From Streptomyces lasiicapitis (GTDB taxonomy: Bacteria; Actinomycetota; Actinomycetes; Streptomycetales; Streptomycetaceae): 64,000 nucleotides of DNA. The notes below the pieces were generated by a model, which was given only the letters and a program-made list of their open reading frames with translations, made no database searches and was not told the DNA's origin. The stretch covers positions 4,598-68,597 of the forward strand of contig NZ_BMNG01000025.1 in NCBI RefSeq assembly GCF_014646335.1, given 5' to 3'. The position numbers and the translations under genes are program-made. Shown piece by piece: positions 24,461-35,221 of this stretch (position 1 is its first letter; each line of letters opens with the position of its first letter).

Positions 24461-27280
24461 ATGGCCGTGTCGTTCGGAGTTCTGGGTCCCATCGAGGTGT
24501 GGCGTGACGGAGTCCCGGTGAACGCCGGGCCCGCGCTGCAGCGGCGGGTGCTCGCGGCGCTGCTCGTGGACGCCAACCAACTGGTGTCGGCCGACGCGCT
24601 GGTGGACCGGGCCTGGGGGACGGCCGGGCCGCGCAGTGGCGTACGGGCCCTGTACGGGTACATCTCCCGGCTGCGCCGGGCGTTGGAGGGGCACGACGTG
24701 TCCCTCACGCGGGAGGAGGGCAGCGGCTACCGGCTGCGGGTCAGCCCCCAGGCCGTCGACCTGCACCGGTTTCACCACCTGCTGGAACAGGGCCGCGCGG
24801 CGCCCGCCGACGAGGAGGCCGAGGCCCTGTTGGAGGCGGCTCTCGGCTCGTGGCGCGGGGAGGCGTTCGCCGGGGCGGACACCCCGTGGTTCAACGCGCA
24901 ACGCGACGTGCTCGACGGCGAGCGGTTCGCCGCCCAGTTGGATCTGACCGAGGTGCGGCTGCGCCTCGCGAAGCACGCCCTGGTGCTGACCGAGCTGTCG
25001 GGCCGGGCCGAGGCGCATCCGCTGGACGAGCGGGTGGCGGGGCATCTGATGCTGGCGCTGTACCGGTGCGGGCGGCAGGCCGAGGCACTGGCGTGTCACG
25101 AACGCCTCCGGCGGGACCTGGCCACGGAGCTGGGCATCGACCCCGGCGCGCCGCTACGACGCCTGCATCAGCAGATCCTCGCCGCCGACCCGGCGCTCCA
25201 CCCCGCCCCGATCACACCCGCCACCTCACGCCCACCCCGTGCCTCCCGGCCGGTGCCGCGGCAACTTCCCCCGTGGCCTGCGACGTTCGTCGGCCGGGAC
25301 CGTGAACTGGCCGCCCTCGACGGCCTGTTCAAGGAGCCCGCCGAAGGCGGCGGCAGACCGACGATCTTCACGATCGGCGGTACGGGCGGCGTCGGAAAGT
25401 CCTGGCTGGCACTGCACTGGGCCCATCAGCACCTCGACCGGTTCCCCGACGGGCAGTTGTACGCCGCTCTGTACGGTTTCGACCCGGCCGGCGAACCGGA
25501 GCCGCCGGACAGGGTGTTGCGCGGCTTCCTCGACGCCCTGGGCACCCCTCCCCAGGAGGTACCCGCCGACGCGGAGGCCAGGGCGGGCCTCTACCGGTCC
25601 CTGGTCGCCGACCGCCGCATGCTGATCCTGCTGGACAACGCCCGCGACGCCGACCAGATCCGTCCGCTGCTGCCCGGCGGCGCCACCTGCCTGGTCCTGG
25701 TCACCAGCCGCAGCCACCTCGCCGGCCTCACCACCACACACGGCTCCCCGCACCTCACGCTCGACACGCTCCCCGACCCCGAGGCCCGCGAGGTCCTCAC
25801 GCGCGCCCTGGGACACGACCGGCTGGCGGCCGAACCCGACGCGGTGGGCGCCCTGCTGCGGCGGTGTGCGGGACTGCCGCTGGCCCTCGGCATCGTGGCC
25901 GCCCGCGCGGCGGCGCAGCCCCACTTCCCGCTCGCCGAACTGGCCGAGGAGCTCGACGACGCCACCGGCAGGCTCGACGCCCTGACGGTCGGCGACCTGG
26001 CCACTGACCTGAGAGCTGTCTTCGAGACCTCCTGCCGGGCCCTCGACGCCCCCACCGCCCAGGCCTTCGCGTTCCTCGGCCCGGCCCCCGGACCGGACAT
26101 CGGCCTGCACTCCGCCGCCGCTCTCCTCGGGACACCCCTCGCGCGCACCCGCGCCGTACTCCGCGCCCTGGAGGCCGCCCACCTGGTCCAGCAGCACACC
26201 CCGGGCCGCTACCGCATGCACAACCTGGTCCGCCTCTACGCCACCGAACGCGGCCAGGACCGACCCGGCGACATCGGGGACGCGGCCTCGCTCCGCCTGG
26301 CCGACTTCTACGCCCACACCGCGTACGACGGCGACCGGCTGCTCTCCCCACAGCTCACACCGATCGAACCGAGCCCGTCCGAGGCCGCGGGTGCCCGCTC
26401 CTTGCTCGGGGACGCGACGGCGGCCATGGCGTGGTTCGAGGCCGAGCACCACTGTCTGCTCGCCGCGCACCACTTCGCGCTGGAACGCGGCCTGCCCGGC
26501 CAGGCGTGGCGGTTGGCCTGGGCACTGGACACCTTTCACTGGCGCCGCGGTCTCCTGCCGGACCGCATGACGATGCTGGGAGCGACACTCGCCGCCCTCG
26601 ACGCGGCCGGCGAGGAGCCGGCCACGCGCGCACTGGCGCGGCGGCTCCTCGGCCGCACCCACGTGGCCCTCGGCCGGCACGACGAGGCCTTGGCGCGACT
26701 GCGGCAGGCCCTCACCCTGTTCGAGGAGGCCGAGGACGCCGCGGGGACGGCACAGACCCATCTCAACCTCGCACTGGCCTGGGAGCAACAGCGCGACGAC
26801 GCACAGGCGTTGATGCACGCCCTCCAGAACCTGCGCATCCGCGAAACGCTCGACAGTCCTCCGAGGGAAGCCGAGGCACTCAACGCGGTGGGCTGGTACC
26901 ACGCCCGCCTGGGGCACCATCAGGAGGGCCGCGCGTTCTGCGAGCGGGCCCTGACGCTGTGCCGCCGGGACCACTTCCTGGAGGGTGAGGCCTTCACCCT
27001 GGACAGCCTCGGCTACATCGCCCACCACAGCGGGCGGTACGCGGCGGCTCTGGACCACTACCGCCAGGCACTCGCCCTGCGCCGTGAGCTGGGCGACGCC
27101 TACGAGGAAGCCGATGCCCTGGCCTGCCTCGGCGACGTCTACCAGTCTCTCGGCCGCCCTGCCGAGGCGCGCCGCGCCCGGAGCCAGGCCTTGGCCCTCT
27201 ACCGCGACCAGCGCCGCGACGCGGAGGCGGAGCGCACGCGGGCGCTCCTGGCCTCGCTCGGCCGTACGCCGACACGATGA
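24461..27280 (+). CDS. AfsR/SARP-family regulator: BTAD, NB-ARC ATPase, TPR repeats
   Basis: A 939-residue signal-integrating activator. An OmpR-like winged helix opens the protein ('FGVLGPIEVWRDG', 'LLVDANQLVSADALVDRAWG'), followed by the bacterial transcriptional activation domain to about residue 240 ('YRCGRQAEALACHERLRRDLATELG' in parts). An NB-ARC type ATPase follows, with Walker A 'GGTGGVGKS' at about 305-313 and 'RRMLILLDNARDADQI' as Walker B. TPR repeats run from about 700 to 930 ('ALGRHDEALARLRQAL', 'GRYAAALDHYRQAL'). The strong AGAGGGGGG site fixes the start. Such regulators switch on antibiotic or developmental genes, but no biosynthetic cluster is next to it. A hairpin follows its stop. 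Confidence 0.93.
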   Translation: MAVSFGVLGPIEVWRDGVPVNAGPALQRRVLAALLVDANQLVSADALVDRAWGTAGPRSGVRALYGYISRLRRALEGHDVSLTREEGSGYRLRVSPQAVDLHRFHHLLEQGRAAPADEEAEALLEAALGSWRGEAFAGADTPWFNAQRDVLDGERFAAQLDLTEVRLRLAKHALVLTELSGRAEAHPLDERVAGHLMLALYRCGRQAEALACHERLRRDLATELGIDPGAPLRRLHQQILAADPALHPAPITPATSRPPRASRPVPRQLPPWPATFVGRDRELAALDGLFKEPAEGGGRPTIFTIGGTGGVGKSWLALHWAHQHLDRFPDGQLYAALYGFDPAGEPEPPDRVLRGFLDALGTPPQEVPADAEARAGLYRSLVADRRMLILLDNARDADQIRPLLPGGATCLVLVTSRSHLAGLTTTHGSPHLTLDTLPDPEAREVLTRALGHDRLAAEPDAVGALLRRCAGLPLALGIVAARAAAQPHFPLAELAEELDDATGRLDALTVGDLATDLRAVFETSCRALDAPTAQAFAFLGPAPGPDIGLHSAAALLGTPLARTRAVLRALEAAHLVQQHTPGRYRMHNLVRLYATERGQDRPGDIGDAASLRLADFYAHTAYDGDRLLSPQLTPIEPSPSEAAGARSLLGDATAAMAWFEAEHHCLLAAHHFALERGLPGQAWRLAWALDTFHWRRGLLPDRMTMLGATLAALDAAGEEPATRALARRLLGRTHVALGRHDEALARLRQALTLFEEAEDAAGTAQTHLNLALAWEQQRDDAQALMHALQNLRIRETLDSPPREAEALNAVGWYHARLGHHQEGRAFCERALTLCRRDHFLEGEAFTLDSLGYIAHHSGRYAAALDHYRQALALRRELGDAYEEADALACLGDVYQSLGRPAEARRARSQALALYRDQRRDAEAERTRALLASLGRTPTR

Positions 27281-27292
27281 GCCCGCGAGCGC

Positions 27293-27328
27293 GGCCGGCG
27301 TCCCACGGTCACCCGCGCGACGCCGGCC
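27293..27328. terminator. Bidirectional hairpin between AfsR-like regulator and GH38 gene
   Basis: GGCCGGCGTC (27293-27302) and GACGCCGGCC (27319-27328) form a perfect 10-bp stem with a 16-nt loop. It lies in the 66-bp gap between two convergent genes. Confidence 0.7.
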
Positions 27329-27346
27329 CACACCCTCCCGATCCGG

Positions 27347-30300
27347 TCAGATCCTGCCCGCCCGCAACGTCACCAGCTCGAACGGCCGCAGCGTCACGGA
27401 CACCTCCGCGCCGTCCCGCTGCGGAGCCGACACTCCGTCGAGCGGCCGCTCCAGCAGGTCGGTCACGGCGAGGGAACCCACGTCGAAGCCGAAGGTGAGC
27501 CGGGTGCGGGCGCGTCCGCCGCGGGCCTCGTGGAAGCGGACGATCACGTCGCCGCTCCCGTCGTCCGCGAGCTTCACCGCCGTCACGACCACCGCGTCGT
27601 CGTCGACGGCCACCAGCGGCGCGACCTCCGCGCCACTGCCGGTGACCCGCCGCTCGGGCAGGTTGATCCGGTAGCCCTCGCGCACGGCGTCCAGCACGTC
27701 GGCGCCGGGCGCCAGCGCGTGCCGGAAGCGGTGCAGGCCCTGGTCGGTCTCCGGGTCGGGGAACCGCGGGGCCCGCAGCAGCGACACCCGCACCGTCGTG
27801 GTGGTACCGGCGTCGGTGTCCCGCACGGCGCGGGTGACGTCGTGGCCGTACGTCGAGTCGTTGACGAGGGCGACGCCCCAGCCGGGCTCCTCGACGTGCA
27901 CGAAGCGGTGGTTGCACGCCTCGAACTTGGCGGCCTCCCAGCTCGTGTTGGTGTGCGTGGGCCGGTGGAAGTGGCCGAACTGGGTCTCCGACGCGTACCG
28001 CTCGGCGTGCACGTCGAGCGGGAACGCCAGCTTGAGGAACTTCTCCGTCTCGTGCCAGTCGACCTCGGTGTCGATGTCGAGCCGCCGCTCGCCCGCCGCG
28101 AGGGTCAGGACCTGGGTCATGCGCGAGGCGCCGAAGCGGCGCACGACCCGCACCGAGGCGCCGTCACCCGGCACGACCTCCTCCGCCTCGGTCAGGTCGG
28201 TGACGGAGTTGCGGTAGAACTCGTCGACGTCCCACGCGTCCCACATGTTCGGGAAGTCGGCGTGCAGTTGGGGCAGGTTCGCGGCGTGGCCGGGGGCGAC
28301 GGTCTCGCGTCCGGCGTCAATGTCGTACGCCGACACGACGAGGCCGCGGGCGTCGATCTCGACGCGCAGCAGACCGTTGTCGAGCACGAAGCCGCCGTCG
28401 GCGCGCGCGGCGATCGCCGACTGGCCCGCGGCGACGGGCATCGCCGCGCCGCCCGCCGCGACGCCGTCACGGGTGTGCGGCGCGGAGTTGAAGACGAGGC
28501 CCCGGCTGCCGTCGCCCGCGAGGGCCTTCTGCGCGGCGTCGATGATGCCGTTCAGGTCGGCCGCCACCGCCGCGTACGTCGCGCGGGCCTCGCGGTGCAC
28601 CCAGGCGATCGACGAGCCGGGCAGGATGTCGTGGAACTGGTGCAGCAGCACCGTCTTCCAGATCCGGTCCAACTCCTTGTACGGGTACGGGAATCCGGCC
28701 CTGACCGTGGCCGTCGCCGCCCACAGCTCGGCCTCCCGCAGGAGGTGCTCGCTGCGGCGGTTGCCCTGCTTGGTGCCGGCCTGGCTGGTGAGGGTGGCGC
28801 GGTGCAGCTCCAGGTACAGCTCGCCGACCCACACCGGCGCGTTCGGGTACTCGGCCTCGGCCTTCTCGAAGAACGCGGCCGGGGTCTCCCACTGGACGGT
28901 CGCCGAACCCTCCAGGTCCCGCAGCCGTCCCGCCTTCGCGATCATCTCGCGGGTCGTGCCACCGCCGCCGTCGCCCCAGCCGGTGGGCGCGAGCGAGTGC
29001 CGGGCGACACCCTTGTCCTTGAAGTTCCGTGCCGCGTGGGCGATCTCGCTGCCCTTCATGGCGCAGTTGTACGTGTCGACGGGCGGGAAGTGCGTGAAGA
29101 TCCGGGTGCCGTCGATGCCCTCCCAGTTGAAGGTGTGGTGCGGGAACTTGTTGGTCTGCGACCACGAGATCTTCTGCGTGAGCAGCCACTTGGCGCCCGC
29201 CGCCTTGATGATCTGCGGCAGCCCGGCCGCGAAGCCGAAGGTGTCCGGCAGCCACGCCTCGTCGTTCTCGACACCGAACTCGTCGAGGAAGAACCGCTTG
29301 CCGTGCACGAACTGACGGGCCATCGCCTCCGAGCCCGGCATGTTCGTGTCCGACTCGACCCACATGCCGCCCGTCGGCACGAAGCGGCCGTCCGCGACGG
29401 CCTTCTTCACCTTCGCCCACACCTCGGGCCGGTGCTCCTTGATCCACGCCCACTGCTGCGCCTGCGACATCGCGAACACGAAGTCCGGCTCGTCCTCGAG
29501 CAGCGCCGTCATGTTGGACGTCGTACGCGCCACCTTGCGGACCGTCTCACGCAGCGGCCAGAGCCAGGCGGAGTCGATGTGGGCGTGGCCGACGGCGCTG
29601 ACGCGGTGCGCGGAGTCGTGCGCGGGGGCCGCGAGCACGCCTTCCAGCTCGGCCCGTGCCGCGGCCGCCGTGCCGTTCACGTCCTGGAGGTCGACGGCGT
29701 CCAGGGCGCGGTCGACGGCCCGCAGGATCTCGTGGCGGCGGCCCGAGTCCTCGGGAAGTTCCTGCATCAGCTCACCGAGCACCTCCAGGTCTATGGCGAG
29801 CTGCCACACCGCCTCGTCGAAGACGGCGAGGTCCATGCGTTCCAGGCGGTACTGGGGTTCCGTGCCCGCCGTCTCCTTGTCGCCCAGTTGGGTGGGCAGG
29901 AAGGGGTGGTAGTCCAGGATGACCGGGTTGGAGGCGGCCTCGATGTGCAGGTGGACGCTCTCGCCGCCCTCGGCGGGCGTCGCGATGCGCACCCACTGAT
30001 TGCGAGGGTTGAGGCCCTTGACCGGAGTGCCGTCCGGGCGGTATACGAGGCCCTCGCACTGGAAGCCCGGCATGTTCTCGTCGAAGCCGAGGTCCAGGAT
30101 GGCCTCGACCGTCTTGCCCGCCCACTCGGGCGGGACGGTGCCCGTGACCCGGAACCAGCTCGTGCCCCAGGGGGCGCCCCAGCGGGTGCCCGCCGCTATG
30201 GGCTCGGTCTCGGCCGCCAGGCCTTCGGCCACGGGGACCGGTTCGCCCGGGGCGTTCCAGACGGCGATGTCCAGGGGGACGGAGTGGGGGTAGACGGCGG

Positions 30301-30364
30301 GGCGGATGCGCTCGTCGAGGACGCGCTTGAGGCGCCCCTCGACGAGGCGACGGTCGTCGTGCAT
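27347..30364 (-). CDS. GH38 alpha-mannosidase, intracellular
   Basis: A 1005-residue glycoside hydrolase family 38 enzyme with no signal peptide, so probably cytosolic. The start at 30364 has GGAGAA 7 bases upstream. The N-terminal 230 residues form the accessory beta domain. The catalytic barrel follows, with zinc ligands in 'GHAHIDSAWLWP' (His260, His262, Asp264) and the nucleophile Asp374 in 'WLPDTFGFA'. Another zinc His lies in 'LLHQFHDILPGSS'. The C-terminal half is the long beta region of the family. It would trim alpha-mannosides brought in by the importer encoded upstream (31951-35221). It is the last gene of that operon-like run, 271 bp after the preceding gene. Confidence 0.95.
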   Translation of the reverse strand: MHDDRRLVEGRLKRVLDERIRPAVYPHSVPLDIAVWNAPGEPVPVAEGLAAETEPIAAGTRWGAPWGTSWFRVTGTVPPEWAGKTVEAILDLGFDENMPGFQCEGLVYRPDGTPVKGLNPRNQWVRIATPAEGGESVHLHIEAASNPVILDYHPFLPTQLGDKETAGTEPQYRLERMDLAVFDEAVWQLAIDLEVLGELMQELPEDSGRRHEILRAVDRALDAVDLQDVNGTAAAARAELEGVLAAPAHDSAHRVSAVGHAHIDSAWLWPLRETVRKVARTTSNMTALLEDEPDFVFAMSQAQQWAWIKEHRPEVWAKVKKAVADGRFVPTGGMWVESDTNMPGSEAMARQFVHGKRFFLDEFGVENDEAWLPDTFGFAAGLPQIIKAAGAKWLLTQKISWSQTNKFPHHTFNWEGIDGTRIFTHFPPVDTYNCAMKGSEIAHAARNFKDKGVARHSLAPTGWGDGGGGTTREMIAKAGRLRDLEGSATVQWETPAAFFEKAEAEYPNAPVWVGELYLELHRATLTSQAGTKQGNRRSEHLLREAELWAATATVRAGFPYPYKELDRIWKTVLLHQFHDILPGSSIAWVHREARATYAAVAADLNGIIDAAQKALAGDGSRGLVFNSAPHTRDGVAAGGAAMPVAAGQSAIAARADGGFVLDNGLLRVEIDARGLVVSAYDIDAGRETVAPGHAANLPQLHADFPNMWDAWDVDEFYRNSVTDLTEAEEVVPGDGASVRVVRRFGASRMTQVLTLAAGERRLDIDTEVDWHETEKFLKLAFPLDVHAERYASETQFGHFHRPTHTNTSWEAAKFEACNHRFVHVEEPGWGVALVNDSTYGHDVTRAVRDTDAGTTTTVRVSLLRAPRFPDPETDQGLHRFRHALAPGADVLDAVREGYRINLPERRVTGSGAEVAPLVAVDDDAVVVTAVKLADDGSGDVIVRFHEARGGRARTRLTFGFDVGSLAVTDLLERPLDGVSAPQRDGAEVSVTLRPFELVTLRAGRI

Positions 30365-30473
30365 GTGGCGTTCTCCGGTTTCGCTACGTTCGGTGGGTGG
30401 GGTTCGGTGGCCTCGCGGGGTGCGCCCCAGTCCCGCCCCGTTCCGCTGCATCGATCGGCGGCTCCGCCGCGGG

Positions 30474-30630
30474 CAGGGGGCTCCGCCCCCTGGACCCCCG
30501 TATCGGCTTGGACGGCCTCGTCCTCAAACGCCGGACGGGCTGGAATGTGCCCAGGTCGTGCCGACTGCGTCCGGTAGGACAGGTAAAGGCGGGTGGGTGG
30601 GAAATGGGGGTCTGGGGGCGGAGCCCCCAG
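30474..30630. repeat. Streptomyces-type intergenic repeat with two GC-rich hairpins
   Basis: The 271-bp gap holds CAGGGGGC-TCC-GCCCCCTG (30474-30492) and CTGGGGGC-GGA-GCCCCCAG (30612-30630), both perfect 8-bp stems with 3-nt loops. Between them, around 30516-30542, is a conserved-looking block whose core is TCGTCCTCAAACGCCGGAC. I recognise this combination (hairpin, this block, hairpin) from many intergenic spaces in Streptomyces genomes, so it is probably an interspersed repeat. The hairpin at 30612 also sits right after the stop of the preceding minus-strand gene and may end transcription. No gene lies in this gap. Confidence 0.55.
30612..30630 (-). terminator. Hairpin after the clan-A glycosidase gene
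   Basis: A perfect 8-bp stem with 3-nt loop begins 6 bp beyond the stop codon on the minus strand. There is no clear T-tract. It is also the right arm of the intergenic repeat. Confidence 0.45.
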
Positions 30631-30635
30631 GGACC

Positions 30636-31913
30636 TCAGCCCAGGACTTCGGGCGGGCGCACCACCTCCCGGATGCCCCGCGCAGCGAGGTGCGCACCGT
30701 CGTCCGCCCGCTCCGAGAGGACAAGGGCGGGCCGCACCCCGTCGGCCACCAGCCGGGCGAACGCCTCGAACACCGCCCCACCGGGCGCACACACGGACCG
30801 CCGCCCGAGATCGGCACCCACGTCGACGACGAGCCCCGTCGTCCGGGGCGCGGGCGCGTACGCCCCGCCCCGCCACTCCTTCGCCAGCCGGGCCAGCGCG
30901 GCACCCGCGGGCTTCACCCGCCCGTCGTTCGTCAACAGCCCGAGGCTGTACTCGAGTTCGGGGAAATCGGAGAGGGAGCGCGACACGTCGTGGGAGCACC
31001 ACCACGTCACCCCCCACACATCCGCGCAGTCGAGCGCAGCGGAAACCGTGGCCTCGGTGAAGGCGGCGGCGTCCGCGGCCGGGATGAGGGGGGCGGGCGC
31101 CCCGACCTCCTGGAGCCACACGGGCCGCCCCGGCTCAAGGGCCCACGCCTTGGACAGCTCGATCATGTACGCGGCATGCTGCCCGGTGGCCACGCCGTCC
31201 CGCCCGTGCCGCTGCGCGGTCCCGTTGAACACCCAGGAGTGCACGGCCGTGGCACCCCCGAGCCGCGCGGCCTGCGCGGGTGTGAACGGCTGGTCGTCCT
31301 GGTACCAGGCGGCGTCGTACTCGGCGTGCAGATGCAGCCGCCCCGGCGCGCCCTCCTCGCAGGCGGACAGGACCTCGCGCAGCCACGCCTCGGCCTGCTC
31401 CTGCGTGATGCGGTCGGGGTCGGGGTGCGGCCCGGCCGCGAACTGGTTGATCTCGTTGCCGATGGTCATGCCGATGAAGTTCGGCCGGTCGGCGAGCGCG
31501 GCGGCGAGCGTACGCAGGTACGCGCGCTGCCCGGAGATCACGTCGGGGTCGGTGAAGAGGTTGCGCCGGTGCCAGGTCTGCGTCCACGCGGGCAGGAAGT
31601 CGAAGCTCGACAGATGCCCCTGGAGCCCGTCGACGTTCACGTCGAGCCCGCGCTCGGCGGCGGCGTCGGCGAGCGCGACGAGCTGCTCGACGGCGCGCGG
31701 CCGGATCAGGGTGCGGTTGGGCTGGAAGTACGGCCAGATGGGGAAGACCCGGACGTGGTCGAGCCCGAGCGCGGCGACGGCGTCGAGGTCGCGGCGTACG
31801 GCGTCGAGGTCGAAGTCGAGCCAGTGGTGGAACCACCCCTGGCTGGGGGTGTAGTTGGCGCCGAAGCGGGGCGCGGCGGCGGGCGCCGCGCCGGGCAGGT
31901 CGTCAGAGGTCAA
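30636..31913 (-). CDS. Clan GH-A (GH5-like) glycoside hydrolase, intracellular, mannanase/mannosidase candidate
   Basis: A 425-residue TIM-barrel glycosidase without a signal peptide. The barrel starts 'FGANYTPSQGWFHHWLDFD', strand 2 has 'DHVRVFPIWPYFQPN', the acid/base Glu154 lies in 'IGMTIGNEINQF', and the nucleophile Glu269 in 'PVWLQEVGAP', the layout of retaining clan A enzymes. The sequence is closest in style to GH5-type endo-mannanase relatives, but the exact subfamily is uncertain. It lies 37 bp after the permease gene and before the GH38 alpha-mannosidase gene. It probably acts on imported oligosaccharides, perhaps beta-mannosides. The last 90 residues are a small Ala/Val-rich C-terminal domain. 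Confidence 0.78.
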   Translation of the reverse strand: MTSDDLPGAAPAAAPRFGANYTPSQGWFHHWLDFDLDAVRRDLDAVAALGLDHVRVFPIWPYFQPNRTLIRPRAVEQLVALADAAAERGLDVNVDGLQGHLSSFDFLPAWTQTWHRRNLFTDPDVISGQRAYLRTLAAALADRPNFIGMTIGNEINQFAAGPHPDPDRITQEQAEAWLREVLSACEEGAPGRLHLHAEYDAAWYQDDQPFTPAQAARLGGATAVHSWVFNGTAQRHGRDGVATGQHAAYMIELSKAWALEPGRPVWLQEVGAPAPLIPAADAAAFTEATVSAALDCADVWGVTWWCSHDVSRSLSDFPELEYSLGLLTNDGRVKPAGAALARLAKEWRGGAYAPAPRTTGLVVDVGADLGRRSVCAPGGAVFEAFARLVADGVRPALVLSERADDGAHLAARGIREVVRPPEVLG

Positions 31914-31950
31914 TGCGGATCCTGGTTCTGGGAGCTGGGGGGTACGGGGG

Positions 31951-32888
<938 letters not shown>

Positions 32889-32889
<1 letters not shown>

Positions 32890-33869
32890 CACTTGTCCTC
32901 CTTCCGGTCCGCGCGCAGCACGAGCAGCATCAGCGCGACGGTGACGACGAAGATGACCACGGAGATCGCGGAGGCGTAGCCGACGCGGCCGGTCAGGCCG
33001 GTGCCGGTGCGCTGCACGAGCATCACGAGGGTGGTGTCCTCGCCCGCGGGACCGCCCGCGGGACCCGCCATCAGATACACCTCGGAGAAGACCTTGAACG
33101 CGGCCACCGAGGACAGCGCGGCGACGAGCACCATGGTGGAGCGCACGGCCGGGACGGTGACGGAGATGAAGCGGCGCACCGGCCCGGCGCCGTCCACGGC
33201 GGCGGCCTCGTGCAGCTCACGGGGCACGTTCGCAAGCGCCGCGAGATAAATGATCATGTAGTAGCCGAGGCCCTTCCAGACCGTGACGCCCATGGCGGAG
33301 AACAGCAGCAGCCACTGGTCGCTGAGGAAGCCGACCTTGCCCGCGCCCACCGCCTCCAGGACGGCGTTCACCAGGCCGCGTTCGTCGAGCATCCACACCC
33401 AGATCAGGCCGACCACGACGATGGAGGCGACCACCGGCGTGTAGAACGCCGACCGGAAGAACGTGATGCCGGGGATCTGCTTCTGCACCAGCAGCGCGAG
33501 CAGCAGCGGCAGCACGACGAGCGCGGGCACCACCACGAGGACGTACAGCGTGCTGTTGCGCAGGCCGATCCAGAACATGTCGTCGTGCAGCAGCTCGCGG
33601 AAGTTGGCGAGCCCGACGTACTTGCCCTCGATCAACTGCCGTTTGTCCGTGAAGGAGTTGATGACCGTGCTGACGAACGGATAGAGGATGAAGATGCCGA
33701 CGATCGCGAGGCCCGGGGCGGCGAACAGCCAGGGGCTCGTGACCAGTTGACGGCGGATGCGGCGCCCCTGCGGGGCGGCGGCTTTCGGTGTCCCGGAGGG
33801 GCGGGCCTTGACCGGTGGCCCCGGAGGGCCCGCGGTGGCCGATGCGGATGCTGCTGCTGTGCTCTTCAT
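32889..33869 (-). CDS. CUT1-type sugar ABC transporter permease (MalF-like)
   Basis: A 326-residue membrane protein with six hydrophobic segments starting at about residue 45 ('PWLFAAPGLAIVGIFILYPF'). The EAA loop reads 'HEAAAVDGAGPVRRFISVTVP'. The first 40 residues are a soluble Pro/Ala-rich extension. It lies 11 bp after the binding-protein gene and is coupled to the next permease gene. With that permease it should form the channel for an oligosaccharide, possibly mannosidic, judged by the two glycosidases in the same run. Confidence 0.93.
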
Positions 33870-33880
33870 GTGCGCGGGGC

Positions 33881-35221
33881 TCAGCTCTGCTTCAGCAGCC
33901 GGTCGCAGGCCTTGACAGCGTTGTCAAGCGCTTCCTCGGGGCTCTGCTTGCCCTGCAGCGCGCGGGCGACGGCGTTGCGCAGCTCCACCTTCATCTGCTC
34001 GCTGAACAGCACGGGCGTGTAATTCACCGCCGTCTTCAGGGACTTGGCCGCGGCGATCCGCACCCGGGTCTCGTCCGTGCCGTCCGCCTTGGTGAAGTAC
34101 GGGTCGTCCAGGGAGCCCTTGGTGCTCGGGAAGATGGCGACCTTCTTGGCGAAGGACATCTGGCGCTGCGCGTCGGTGACGAAGTGCGCGAAGGCGACGG
34201 CGGCGGGCGTGCGCTTGGTGCGCGTGTTCACCATCACGCCCATCACGTACATGTTGTCCTTGCCGGTGTTGCTGATCTGCGGCGTGATGCCGATGTTCTC
34301 GTAGAGCCGCGGCGCGTCCTTCTTGAACTTCTCCAGGTCGAGGGCGCTGCCCGGGTTCATGGCGACGGCCTCGGTGAGGAACTTCTTGCCGGTCGACTCG
34401 GGCGTCGCCGTGAGCGCCTGGCCGTCCAGCGCCTTGGCGTCGTACAACTCCTTGTACTTGGTGAGGAGTTCGACGCCCTTGGCGCCGTTGAAGGTGAAGC
34501 CGGTGCCTTCCTTGTTCATCAGGGGCACGCCGTAGCGCCCGAAGTCCTCGATCGTCGGGACGTTGGCGAGGGTGGCGACGTCGCCCTTGCTCTTCTTCGC
34601 CAGCGCCTCGGCGTCGGTGAACAGCTCGTCGTACGTCTTCGGCGGCTTGTTCGCGTCCAGGCCCGCGTCCTTGAACAGGCGCTTGTTGTAGAACAGCGGC
34701 CCGGTGTTCAGGTACCAGGGGAAGGCGTACGTCCCCTCCATGCCCGGCACCTGGTGGCTCTTCCAGGCGCCCGGCAGGTACTCCTTCTCGTACTTCCCGG
34801 CCGACTTGTCCAGGTCGAGCGCGAGTCCGGCCTTGGCGAGCGGGGCCACCAGGTCGGGCGAGACGTTCACGACGTCGGGCAGTGTGCCGCCCGCGGCGTC
34901 GGCGCTGATCTTGTCGGCGTAGCCCTCGCCGGGCTGGTCGACCCACTTCACCTTCGCGTCGGGGTACTTCTTCTCGAAGTCGTCGACCAGGCCCTCGAAG
35001 TACGACTTGAAGTTGGCCTTCAGGTTCCAGGTCTGGAAGGTGATCTCGCCCTCGACCTTGCCGGAGGCGTCCGCCGAGCCGCTGTCGTCACCGCCGCCGC
35101 AGGCGCTCAGGCCGAGCAGGGCGGCGGCGAGGGCGGCGGCGGTGACCGCCCTGCGGGGACTGCGGGAACTGCGGGATATCCGCGAACTCCGGGAAATCCG
35201 GGAACTCTGGTAAACACGCAC
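33881..35221 (-). CDS. CUT1-type extracellular sugar-binding lipoprotein
   Basis: A 446-residue solute-binding protein of the MalE-like family 1. The GTG at 35221 has AAAGGAG 9 bases upstream. Residues 1-40 are a signal peptide with a repeated Ser-Arg-Ile-Ser motif (ISRSSRISRSSRS) before the hydrophobic core and lipobox 'LGLSACGGG'. The mature domain includes 'GEITFQTWNLKANFKSYFEG' and 'VKWVDQPGEGYADKI' patterns and 'LPDVVNVSPDLVAPLAKAG'. It is the first gene of the run to GH38 and is divergent from a LacI regulator. The ligand is unknown; a manno-oligosaccharide would fit the downstream enzymes. Confidence 0.92.
   Translation of the reverse strand: MRVYQSSRISRSSRISRSSRSPRRAVTAAALAAALLGLSACGGGDDSGSADASGKVEGEITFQTWNLKANFKSYFEGLVDDFEKKYPDAKVKWVDQPGEGYADKISADAAGGTLPDVVNVSPDLVAPLAKAGLALDLDKSAGKYEKEYLPGAWKSHQVPGMEGTYAFPWYLNTGPLFYNKRLFKDAGLDANKPPKTYDELFTDAEALAKKSKGDVATLANVPTIEDFGRYGVPLMNKEGTGFTFNGAKGVELLTKYKELYDAKALDGQALTATPESTGKKFLTEAVAMNPGSALDLEKFKKDAPRLYENIGITPQISNTGKDNMYVMGVMVNTRTKRTPAAVAFAHFVTDAQRQMSFAKKVAIFPSTKGSLDDPYFTKADGTDETRVRIAAAKSLKTAVNYTPVLFSEQMKVELRNAVARALQGKQSPEEALDNAVKACDRLLKQS

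Noticed and set aside
24461..27280. AfsR-like gene as the regulator of a neighbouring antibiotic cluster
   Set aside because: No polyketide, peptide or other biosynthetic core genes are present in the window.
30474..30492. Hairpin taken as a riboswitch or RNA gene before GH38
   Set aside because: It is part of a general intergenic repeat with simple stems; no riboswitch-like conserved core was seen.
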